A stretch of 64,000 nucleotides of DNA, taken from positions 21,203,650-21,267,649 of the forward strand of contig NC_079887.1 of NCBI RefSeq assembly GCF_029227915.1, given 5' to 3'. Shown one piece after another: positions 1 to 12,800 of this stretch (positions within the stretch are counted from its first letter, which is position 1; every line of letters begins with the position of its first letter). The DNA comes from Hydractinia symbiolongicarpus. Its lineage: Eukaryota > Cnidaria > Hydrozoa > Anthoathecata > Hydractiniidae. Position numbers and translations under genes: made by a program. Below the pieces are notes generated by a model that was given only the letters and a program-made list of their open reading frames with translations, searched no databases and was not told where the DNA came from.

Positions 1-816
1 CATATTTCACATAATGTTTTTATTCTTTGGTGACAAAAACTGAGGACATCACTTCACCTTGCATGAATTATACTGCTCTCATGCAACAACAAACTTTGAA
101 GCAGAAATGATTGTATCATACATAGCATCTCATTTGTAATCAAAAACTCAAAAGTTTTTGCTCATTGACTTTTTTGCAGGTAACCACCTTTTCTGACATT
201 GATACACATTCGTTCACAAAAAGTACTTTCACAAAATTTTATTTTAAATAAATTTGCGATTAAAAGTATAGGGGCATTGCTACTATAAAATAGAGCACAA
301 TGTCTGCCAGACCGGGAAAACCTTGAAATCAAACTAGGTGATTGTACCTTGAGACTATGCCACGTGTGCAAACCTTAAACTATGGTAAAAATGGTAGCAA
401 ACAACTTGATATACTGCTAAAAAAATGGTAATAAGATGTGCAGACACTCTGGAGATACGTACCAGTGCAAATATGCATCATTGTTTCTTTTATCTAGCAT
501 TTTGATGTTTTAAACCACAGAAATCTAACCATTTTTATAATCTTGATAAACAAAACAATTATTTTGTGTGATATTTTCTTGTTTTTCTCCAGTCTAAAAC
601 CACAAGAATATGTACCCAGGCCACTAAGCCCTAATCTCTCCAAGTAATTGTACCAAGGGAAAATAGAAAACCCTAGGTATATATCATATGTGTGTAGCTA
701 TGTATTTTGTTGTATTTATGTTGTTGATGTTGATGTTTTATTTATTACATCATTTTAGGTTTATCCATACATTATTGCCATCTTTTTTAATTTCCATTAT
801 TATTTTTTTATGGTAG
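1..816. other. Left edge, presumed upstream intron of the CASP gene
   Basis: AT-rich sequence with no exon I can support. The first recognisable CASP exon begins at 817 in phase 0, so the 5' third of that gene must lie to the left of the window. A TTTTCTCCAG acceptor-like site near 592 is not followed by convincing coding sequence. Confidence 0.5.
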
Positions 817-3800
817 AGTGACACTGAAACAATTCATGCTTTGGAATATCAACTATTATCAAAAGAAAGGGAGGTAATTCTGATGTGTTATTCTATTTGC
901 ACCTAATTTCGACCGCCAAATTATCTTTAAAAACTATTTTAAATTTTACCAGATATTGTGTCTGGACTAAAAATGTTTTTGAAAGTCTAAATTTCTTGAA
1001 TTAACAAGAGAATTGTATTTTTTTAGCATTGTATTATGATGGTTTAGGAGAAAGAGTAACAACCTAATACCAGTAATGCCATAGTATAATAGCATCCAGT
1101 GTTGCACTATGAATATTCAATTACTGTTAAACAGTATTATATTCATATCCAGCTAGACAAAAGATTAAACGTCTTAGTATCTACAAGCATTAAGAGCATG
1201 TCAGAGACAGTTTTCCATGTATATGTTATTGTGTGTAGTTAACAAGGACAGTATTATAAAAACATCAAAAGGTTTTAGATCATAGCCTGTCCATTACTTT
1301 ATCAAGACGACGCTAAAGATGCTGTTGTATCTATCCCTGCATCATATAATATATTTGCATTGTATTAAGTTACTAGTGTTTACATCAAAAACACAACTTG
1401 TCTGTGACTCAAAATGGTATCTAAGTAGTATAAGTTACCTATGCAGAATGAATGTGTGAATGTTAATATTACCAAGGCCATAGGTATTTTACATGTGGCA
1501 CATTATACAAGTCATATTTTATTATTTTTTTGAATTACTTTTTCGGGACATTTTGACAAACTTTTGGTACATAGTATTCTGTGGAAATTAAGTTTGATGG
1601 GGTATTTTCTGGAAATTAACCCTATTCGTACCGATTTGTGGAATGTGCCTATAATTTTTACGATAAGCTCATTCTTATTTATGTCAACTATTACAGCCAA
1701 GCTTTTATCGTATTGATTGGTTGATTGTTTGTGAGAATTTATTTTGTGCAATAGTGCAATTTCCTGTTCTTCTATATCCAGTGTGGGATGTTGAACCTGT
1801 AAGCTTTTTTGACAGTAATTTTTTCTGTATTTATATAAATACAGAAATATAATTTTTCAGCGCTCATGATCAGTGTAAAATTAGTGTTGTCTAAGGTGTG
1901 CGTATGTTGTACTTTTCACCTTGGGATAATAATGTAAGTACAACAAAGCAGGAGAGTGAGTGCAAGATTAAAATTGAAGGTAAGCTGGATAAATTTTTTA
2001 AATTTATTGTCTAGCATTTTTGAGATTTTACAAATATTCTAAAATTTTAGATGCAACAGAAGAGTCTAACAGCTCAAAGCAAGTTGAACTACCATAAATG
2101 GGTGCTAGGTTTTGCCACTTTTTCTACAATAAATATAATTTGCCTTGAATTCTAATTCTGACATGGCAGCAGTAGTACCTGAAGGCAAAGATACACTGAA
2201 GTTATATTTTTCTTTCCTAGATTTTCAAGGTTTCACATTTGTGGAATATCAAAAGTACCGAAAACAACATCATGGTCCTCTGAGTAGGACAAGCTTTAGA
2301 TAGTGGGCAAAAAATGGTGGTCATGACATAGATGGCTTTAACTGGGCCACAAAAAAGAGAAAGCGCACACACAAGCACAACAGAAATAACAAAAAGTCAA
2401 CACTTCTGAATGAAATACTATCTGGTGTACGGAATGTTGTGATTCAAAATTTTTATGGACAACAAACACCTTATCAGTCATTTTAAGGTTCTATGCTTCC
2501 ACTATGGTATATGTTATATAATCCACTTTATTTATGCTGGAAAATGCTAAATATTCAAATTAAGTTTAGCGTGGGAGAATGAAAACTATGGTATTATTTA
2601 GTGTGGGGGGTTTCTTTAACGTCGTTTTTTTACATCAACATAGTTTTTAGCATGAAATAAAACATTACTGTTGAATTAAATCCATTATAAGACAGACAAA
2701 TGTTCAAAGTCTAGAAGTTTCTGTTAAAATAATATTTCTAGTGTACAAAGTTTACCTTCCCAAAATGAATCGCTGAATTGCAAAAGAAAGTTGAGTGAAA
2801 TGAAAAATTATGAAATGAAAAAAATGCTTTTTGCTCTTAAGTGACTTTAACAAATGAATTCGTAATATGTACTGTGTTCTATTTAGATGTTTGTTTCTTT
2901 TATCTAGCTAGTCGTATCTAATTTTTTTTATAACTTCTTTGTGCATTCCTTCAGCAGAAGATATTAATGTATATAAAATGTTTTAATTATAATAAATAGC
3001 TGGCTGTCATGTTGTATATAATATTTTTTACGAAAATAAAATGTTAAATCATTATTTTGAATTTTTTTCTTATCAATGTTTTGGGTATATAACCTCTTAA
3101 AGGTGTAAAAAATTAACAAAGACCAAAAGACCTGACCATGCTGCCTATGCACACTGTTTTCCTGAATTGTTATCGTTGCATTAAACAAAATTTTTACTTC
3201 TAAAAGGCGATTAGTTAATAAACTCATTCATTTCAGACACGAGGTCTGAACATATATAGTGATAATCCTAAAGCATGAATAATAATGTAGTAGAACAATG
3301 TAAAAAAATGATCACTCAAGCTGCAGCGATACTTTTCTGGGTTTTTTTTTGTGTATCGTATGGACTGTAAATTATAACACTATCTTGCTGGATAAGCGAC
3401 GATTAAAATGGCTGCAGTGCATTGTTTACTGTAAGATTGAGTGGCAATCATCACATTTAAGGTAAGAAATATATCAATAGTACTTAAGATTTTTTTTTCA
3501 GGTATTATAGGTTATAGGTTGTTACCCTTTTTTCAGAACTGTCATACATCTACGGTATTAGTTTTAAAGTGAGATTTCATGCTCTGTTACTTCACAAAAG
3601 CATGGTCTTTACTTTTAAGACCACATAAGCCAAATAGGTTGTATGTCTGGATTATGGAAAATACTGATCAAAAAATAATAAAAGGACAATAGAAAATTTT
3701 TTTATATTAGATGCTTTGTTTTTTTCCAAATTGATAGCATATCCAGTTTGGTCAAAGAAAAAGCATGGTTTTTTTGTAAAGAAATTAACGTTTACTCCGT

Positions 3801-6800
3801 TGCTGTATTTAGATGGCAGTACCTACTCCTGCATGATATAGCGGAATTGCATTATACCCAATTGTACCAAACTAATTTAAAATACAGAAAAACTGATTGT
3901 TTCCTTTTTATTTGTCAAATTCCAGCAAGATATTTTTTTAAATTGATTGGCATCAATGCTGTATAAGGTGTACATACTTTTCACCTTAGGATACTATTGT
4001 AAATGCAACAAAGCAGGAGAGTGAGTGCAAGATTGAATGTGAGGGTAAGTTGAATAAATTCTTTAAATAAATTGTTTAGCATTTTTGAACTTTTACAAAT
4101 AGTAAAGTCTAACAACTCAAAGCAAGATGAACAATCAATAGGAGAAGTTATAACCTAAAATGAGAGCTCACTTCTTTATTTCGTTACTTTTTCTACAATA
4201 AATATAATTTGCTTTCAGGTAATCCTGACATGGCAGCAGTAGTACCTGCAGGTGCTTCTAAAGGGAAAAGTAGTAAGTTTTAATAATTTAAAAATAATAT
4301 GCTATGCTAAGATTTCTTTTTCTTTTTCAGAGTGTAAACGTTTATCATTTATGGAATATAAAACATACAGAAAGGAGCATCCTGGTCCCAAGAGTAAAAG
4401 GAGTTAAAAATGGTGGTTGCGATGTTTAGGGATTTCAATGGGTTTCCAAATCAAAAGTAAAAAAATCCAGAAAAGTTTTCAGAAAAAAAATGAGAAATCA
4501 GCAAGTGAAATACCATCTGGTGTACGAAATGTGGTGATTCAGAACTTTTATGGACAACAAACACCTAATCAATCCTTTTAAGCTTTAAAATTTAAGTTAG
4601 TTTAGCTGGAGTAAAAAAAGTTACTAAATTCAAGTAAATATAAAATGATATTATCCAGAACATTGTTTTTTTTTAAATTTTGAGGGAGTGGTAATTGAAG
4701 TATTACTGCAAAATATATATCATCCGTTTCAAAAAAATGAATTTACTATGTACTCTGTTTTATTTGTACGTTGTTGTTTGTTTGTTTTTTGCTAGCAACT
4801 AGTTGTATCTAATTATTATTATACCTTATTTCTTGCGGCAGAAGATATTTAATGTATATAAATTTTTTTATTGTAATAAATAGCTGGCTGCCATGTTGTA
4901 TATAATTTTTAAGAAAACAAAATACTACAATCATTTTTTTAACTGCTTTTTCTTTTTCATGTTTTGATTGCAAATAGACACACAAGTGAAAAAGTGAAGT
5001 ATAAGTGAAAAACAAATTATACCAATAAAAAAAGCTATGAAAGATAGATGTTCTCCTGCAACCTGCATGTTCAATGATTAGAAATAACAAGACCATACCA
5101 CACCATTGTCATAATTTACTAAAGCAGAATATTTTATTTTCTAAAGTGGCATTTGTTAATTTTTTCTCCCATTCGGGAATTATAGACAGGTAGTTTAAAC
5201 AGGTAGAATAGTTTGAATAATAATCAATCCAGTTGCATTGATACTTTTCTGTTTTTTGGAGTATCTTATGGATTTTGAATTTCAACAGTAACATGGTCTT
5301 GTAGCATGAGTATTTTTTAAAACCATGATATGATGGGAAAACAAATGATGACCAATGACTAGTACTATGGTGGTAAACAATTTTAATAACATTGGGATAT
5401 TTTTTTCTGTTATTAAAGGTTGTTACTCTTTTTCTAAAACCGTCATACATTTAAAGATATTAATTTTAAAAATGAGATTTTATGCCCTATAACCCGCAAA
5501 AGTACACTCCTCAACAGCACACCTCGCAAAAGCGCACACCACTGCAGCTTATGCTATTGAGCTTATGTTTCAGATATGTCTGGCCTATAAAGAACATGAA
5601 TTCAATAAGTATTTTCTAAATAGAAGGACAAATGAAATAGAAACAAAAATTATAATTAGATACTTCCCAAATTGGTATGAGGTCTTGTTTGTGGAGTACT
5701 AGTATAGGGCAAGACGTGTTGCCTTCTATTACTTAGAGCACAGTGCTATTTTGTGGGGTTATTGGGCAATAATTGATTTCACTAAGTTGATAGATAATAT
5801 GAATACAAAATTAGTTATTAATGTTCTTTAGCTTGATTTCCAATAACATAAATTGTATTTAGCGACTGTTGTTGTTACAGTTTTATCGGAAACGATTGAT
5901 ATACAACAAAATTGTACAAAAACTCTTGCACAAACTGTCTTTATTGTATACCAAACTTTATGTATACATCTATGTTGTGTATTACGAAAATATTTTATAG
6001 TTGTCTCAGTTGATGGAAGAAGTACATTACCAGCAAAGTATATCAGCTAAAACGAAAGATGCTTCAGAGAGAGAGGTAAAGGTTATTAAAACTTAAAGTC
6101 AACTCAACAGGCACGGTTTAAGATGGGAAGTCGCTTAAAACTTATAGAAAGGAACCAAGTAATCGGGAGTAAATGCATTTGAGATAAAGGCACATAGAAA
6201 ATAATAATAAAAAAATGTAGTCCATAAAAAAAATCCATAAAAAAATAATTTTAATTTGATTTATTAACGCTCCAATATCCAATTTTGTTCACTTCTAAAC
6301 AGAATTTTTTCAATGCAGAAAGTAGCACAGCTTCGGTTTGGTACCGAATTATACTTGCCCATCATAATTAAAGATCTGTCCAGGGTGAATTTTTTAATCC
6401 TGATAAACTATTTGCAAGTGTCGTTAAAATCTTGCCGTGCATAGTATAATTAGTTTGTTTGTGGCTCATAGTTCTGGTGATTGTGGGTTGAATCCAGTCC
6501 ACTGCCTGCCATGCAGAAAGAAGCACTTTCAATTTCAAAATATGTTAACAATAGGTCATTTACTTGATTTCTAATCATTCAAATTGAGGCTTGTGATTTT
6601 GGTAATAATCTATTGCACTTTTTTCTTGTCTATTGAATCAATATTCATCCACTTGTAATATCTTTTACAGATTGCTTTGCTGGAAAAGACAATAGAGGAC
6701 AAAACAAAATTGGTTGAATCACTGGTATGATTATTCAGTTGGTTTGGGCTAAAAAATAATAAAAAAAGTGGTTTTGTGTACTATTTATTTTTTGTGTTTA

Positions 6801-9800
6801 TTATATATATATTTGTATATATATTTGTATATTTGCATTGCAGCACCATCAGTTAAAGCAGCAAGAAGACTATGCTGAAATTAAAAGAGAAATCAGGTTA
6901 TTTTGCACTTTCTCCCTCTATATTATCATATCCCTCCTAATTGTTCAATATTCTTAAAAGTACATGTGAACCTGAGGAAGAATTTGTAAGCGATCACTAA
7001 ACAGCTATCATCCTGATATTCAAGTGAATCAAATCTAGTGTTTGATCGTAAATATGTTTTTTGATTTCTTAGTGTGCTCAAGATGATTGAATTTTCTGGT
7101 ATTGAAGGATACACAGAAGGAGAAGTAAGGATTCATTGTTCTTTATGTTTAAATCTATATTATAATGCCCAAGTATCTGTGGGCCAAGGATGCCAGAAAG
7201 GAGTAAGTGACAGGTGAATTTTGTGGATTTTTGTGGGCTTACAAGAAAATGAGAATGTTCATGAATTGCCACATTTTACTCATTGTGGCAATGTTACAAC
7301 TCTAATTTATATTTTATATATATAAAAAGATCAATATTTTTCATTCTATTTAGCCATCTTGTGCCAAACCTTTAGAAAAATTATTGGTAGAGAAGAACAA
7401 AAGTAAGATTGTGGAACTTTCTGTATCAACATGTGTTTTAATATTACAGTAAACCTAAGTCCCTACTAAAGGCGCTCAACAAAAAACAATGGGAAATGTT
7501 TTGTCATCTTGTCACTTTTCTTTATCTACAATTCCCAAATGTTATTGTAATTTTCAATTTACAAAACAAACAAGAAAATACTGAAAACGATAAACTCAAG
7601 CCTAATACAATAATAACTGATTCAACAGAGCTGTACCGCAAAATCCTGTATTGCTTACCTGCAAAACCAGATGGTTAACAAAATAAACAAAAGAATCAGG
7701 CGAGCTAAAATCATTGCCTCATAATCTCTTATGTGAAGACAAACTAATAAAAAATGGATTTCGTAAAAAAAGTAAAGTACTTGCAGATCAACTGCTAATT
7801 TTTGAAAAACGTCTTAAAACGCCCTTGTAATATTACATCGCAAAAGCAAAGGCAATTTTTCAAATATTTTTTCTTCTTGTCAGGTTGGGCAGGAAACATG
7901 CTCTTTAATCTTTTACAATATGGATCATAAATTTAAAAATTCATGTGTAAAAACAAGATGTGGTGTACCAAGAATACTTACTTTTTTATGTCAAAACAAA
8001 CTATTATATTTTATTATTGCATATATGATATTTTAAAAAATGTTTGGCTTTTTAATTGGAGGATTAATCTATTTACTTAAAAAAGACAACAAAGAGGAGT
8101 GGTGAATGCCAAAATATTCAAAAAGAAATGTACCGCTCTTTTACCTATTTTTGGCAATTAGCTTTAAAATCATATCGTTGTTAGTTTCCATTACTTTTGC
8201 GAAGCAAAATGAAGGTTATGAGAGTTTGTTGCATTATTTAAATGTAGCCAAACATAACAGTATGTGTGACAACCATTATGTGGCTTATACTCAGTTACCT
8301 TTTTTTATAGCTTTGCAATCTGAATGTACCTTCATGAAAGTTAGAAATGCCGAATTGACTGGTAAGGTCACCTGAAACTCTCAACTATCTGTCTAACTGT
8401 ATTTCTTTCTAATTTTTTAATTGAAATTATACCTATGTTACCCCCTTGGCATTCTAGTTTTAATTTTTATATAGTACTTTGGAGATTATCTGTACTTTCT
8501 GTTTTAAGTCATAATTATGTAAATTCTTTATTTTGCATTCTAAGAATCAAAATATTATTTAAAAGGCTTACAAAAGTTCAAGTATCCTGGTGTCACTAAG
8601 ACCGATAGTGGTGTTTTGAAATTTTCCTAAACTTTTTGCTAACATTGGTTCTGAAATGGTTCTGAAATATGTATTGCTCATTGTTTTTTTTAAAGCAACC
8701 AAATTTATTGCTATTCTATGAACACTTAGGTAAATTTGAGGAGCTGCAGAAGAACTGTTCAGATGCATACAGAACTTTAAAAGATCAAAAGGTGTTGATC
8801 ACACAATTGGAAGGAGATCTCATGAATGTGAGAGGGCTACCATCCAGTGTTTATCGAGGTGAAGGGGTTGGAGCTCCTTCGTCTGATATCAATGCTGAGC
8901 TTGTAAGCAAAGCTGTTCAAGATCTAAATGTCAATGAAGGTATTACTCAGCACTTTGTACAAAAATTATAGTTGAACGATAATCAGCTTTACAATATTGA
9001 CTCCGAGGATCAGTAAGGCTTCTTCTAAGTGATTGAAGGCTTCTTCTAAGTGATCGTTACTTCACGCAAACCCACTTGTTTTATTTTTGTGGTTGTCGCT
9101 TGTTGTCGCCGTTTCTGTTTTTGTTGTTGGCGAGCCCATCCATAAAAGTCTTTGGTTGGCCTAATCCGACTAAAAACCAACCTAAAGCAGTTCTAGGAAA
9201 AACATAATAAATAAATTTGTCCAAATTTTGTCCTGATCTTTTAATTGACAGGCCATAATGTCGAAAGATGGGGAAATACATTTAAGATTGGACACCATTT
9301 TTATAGTTTGACTAGGCCATCTATAGATAGGTTTTTATTAAGTTTTGCTGCAGGAATATTGATTAACTCCTATTTCCAATGTATTAAATTTTCAATAAAT
9401 TTCCGTACTGTTTTCCTGACAGAAAGTCTTCTACGAAGTAATTGAGCTCATAACTTCTCGACACTGAAATGCTCTATCCTCGAAATTTAGGATATTTATA
9501 AACAAGCCGTTCAAAACCATAGTAAAAAAAGTAGCAGCTACTTTTATATATAAAGCTGTTTCATCCTACAGAGTAGATCTCATCGTTGTGTGTGTGGTAA
9601 AGATGAATTCTTTAAACGAATTACTCTTGCAAATGTTTTTGCTGTTGTATTTGAAGTTAAAGAATAGTTTTTTTATAGTTGATGAATTAGAAAAACATAA
9701 CACAGACTCGCTGCTACCAATCATATCAAGTCAACGTGAAAGACTGCGAGAGAAGAATTTGGAACTTGAATCAGTAATACTTTAAATTGATTATTCCTGT

Positions 9801-12800
9801 GTTCTTTATGTTTTCTCTTATTGGTTTTGCATCGAAAACTGAATATCTTCTTATATACCCAGATTATCCTTTTTCGTGCACAGTAATTGATTTTTTGGAC
9901 GTTTTTTGTCCAGCATACAAGTTCACTACCCTTTTTGAGAGGGATGGTATATATTTATCAGAAATTCCGTGGATTATTTCAGTAGAGCAATATTTTGATT
10001 TTTATTTTAAAGTTTCAAAGGAGCTGCTAGATTTTAACTTGATATAAAAATACTTTTATATACTGCTTGTTAGTTTCAGTTGCTTAACTGTTGAGTCTGG
10101 CCAATTGCTTACTAGTGTAATTGCTTAGGTTTTGACCCAAATCTCAGCCTTAACCCTTCACAATGTGGTTGCTTATTAAAAACATATTCCACTTTCCTAG
10201 CAATTAGGTTCAAACTCGTGTCGCCGAAAGTTCATTAAGATTTTGATTTCTTTTTAGCAAACACGACATCAATTACGACAGATAAATATGCTTCAAAACG
10301 AAGTGGATACAGTAAAACAAGATAATGTGAAATTATATGAAAAAATCAAATTCCTGCAAAGTTACCCAAGCAAGGTAATTATTTCTTCCCACAAAATCAA
10401 AATAAGGTAGTATAATTTGATTTGCATTTGGAGCAGGAGGATTACCTTTTTTGAAAAACTCACGAAAACATGTTTTAGCAAGGGAAGAATCGGGAAAGAG
10501 ATTTTATAGTAAACGAAAGTAATATTATCTTTATTTGCTTTTGATTAGATAAAAGTATATGTTTATAAAGATGTAACTTTGAATAAGAAGAAGAATTCTT
10601 ATAATTTTTGCAGTAATGATTATAAATTGTTTGGCAAATTACCCGGGGCAAGTTTTCTCAAAATCCATACATCTCACATGGAAAATTGACTAAAGTATGA
10701 TAGAACATTAAGGGAAACTCAAGGATATTTTTTCTAAAAATTCTAACTGAACCTTAACAAGTAGATGGATTATAACGAATTTATTACAATTTTTTGAATT
10801 ACAATGCTTGTTTGCTGAAGAAAATTCAATAACTTATCGTGCTAATTCGTTCAACTTTTTACTCTCACATTACGTTGTCATTTATTTCTTGCGATTTTCT
10901 CTAGGGAAGCACTTCAGTAACTGTAGATGACGAATCTGTGAAACGATACAGTGGTCATTATGAAGAAAGAATCGATCCTTTCAATGTCTTCTCTAGGAAG
11001 GTGTGTAATGTGTTTTTCAGACGGTTTGTGTATTTGTCACATTGGAGAATATAGATTTAAAGAAGATAAGTCTGGAATCTTTCTTTTTCAAAATTACTTA
11101 GAGTCTTGTATGCAACCCCATGTAAAATGAGATTACGTTTTTACCGACAACCATCACCCGTCACACTACGATTAGATTGGACACTTTTTTAATTTCAAAT
11201 TTTTCTCTTGTTGCAGACGCGGACTTGAGCCACGTCATTTGATAACTTTAGGCAAGTTCTTAATTAAGAAAACATGGAATTAAAAGAGCTTTTATAATCA
11301 TGTCAGCGTTGTTATTTGGAAGCTCCTGTTTTCTTCTAGGAGAAGCAACAACGATACAGCAATTTGAGCGCTCCTGAGAAAGTAACCTTGAACATGGTAA
11401 GTGAAAGTGATTTTGTTTTTCTAAATTTGTTTCTGTTTGACATGGCGAAGTAATATTTCTTTGCAATGTCCGCTCTTCGTGATACAAACATGAATAGATA
11501 AATCTGAATATTCAACGACTGTCTATCCAATATTTGCAAAAATATTATTTCAAAACTGCTATAATGCTGACAGTCCAAAAATTGACAATAAATATTTTTT
11601 AATTTAGGCCCGTTTTATATTATCCAACAAGATTGCAAGAACACTAGTCTTCTTTTACACTATAATGTTGCACTGTCTCGTGTTCCTGGTAAGTCTTTTT
11701 AATAATAGTTGGAGTATTTTGTGTGTCACTAAAGCGATGTGGAATGCAAAATATTTTTAAGAGGCAAAATATTGACGTGACGTACAACGGGTGAATTCCA
11801 GTGGATTTTTCCACAGGCTAACAACTACAGTAGACTCCCGGTAATTCGAACCTGCACTTATTCAAAATTTTCAGTTATTCAAAACTGTTTTTATTCCCCG
11901 TATATTTTCTAACCCTAATTCAGCTAAATCTGTCTCAGTTATTCAAACTTTAGTTATTCAAGTTTTCAGTCATTTGAAACGGTTTTCTAACCCCTGTGGA
12001 CCGAAATGCCCTTAGTTATTTGAAATAATTGGCAAAAGTATGGATTTTCACCTCTAAGAAAAGCTTTTTAGAAAGCAAAAACAACTGTTTGCCTGAAAAG
12101 TCTTTCAAACCCTTATAAAGTATTCATAGAGTTAATATTTACTTTTAAAGTGACGATGATTTGTGTCCATTATATTTCTTTCAACTTGTTGTGTTAAAAC
12201 ATTGATTACCCAGCTGTTCAATCAAATTTCTCCAAAACTTACCACGAGCAAAACTTGTCTACAATAACATATTCACTTATTCAAAATTTCAGTTATTCGA
12301 AGTAAATTTCTAACCCCCGTGGACCTTCCAATAACCCGGAGTCCACTTTATTATTGCATGGTTATTCATGTTAGGGAATTCGGATTTGCGACATTTTTGA
12401 TATAGCAATTAAATACCCGGTGTTCTTTACGAGAATTCGGTGCTAGCTAAAATCTCAAAAAGAGCGTCAAGCTTCTATGTTGTATCGTCTAGGAAAGTTG
12501 AAACTGAATTTTACATGATAAAATGCGTCCGAGGTTTTTCATAGTGCTTGCTGATTAGCTCAAAATCATCAAAGGCGCATAAAATGATTTACCACGATAA
12601 GATAAAAGCATGCTACCCTGCAGCTAAATAAATACAGTGTACGCTCTTCTACATCCACATTGGCAGATATTTAGCCCACTGTTAATCTCCATTCACACTT
12701 TAAAACAAACGATTGCTATAAACCCTTTTTCCATATATTTATATGTGGATGCAAATATAGTAAACGAAGCCTATTAATATCGTCATCACGGATTAGGGAT

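Larger units (their letters stand above)
1890..5502 (+). repeat. Diverged tandem duplication (two units of about 1.5-1.7 kb)
   Basis: Unit 1 (about 1890-3600) and unit 2 (about 3962-5502) share several collinear blocks: AAGCAGGAGAGTGAGTGCAA at 1946 and 4011; the GACATGGCAGCAGTAGTACC block at 2159 and 4227; a C-terminal coding block at about 2420 and 4510; an AATAAATAGCTGGCTG block at 2991 and 4876; and a GTTGTTAC..TGTCATACAT block at 3518 and 5417. Identity is uneven and the offset drifts from about 2.06 to 1.9 kb, so this is an old duplication. It lies wholly within the long CASP intron 873-6001. Confidence 0.8.
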
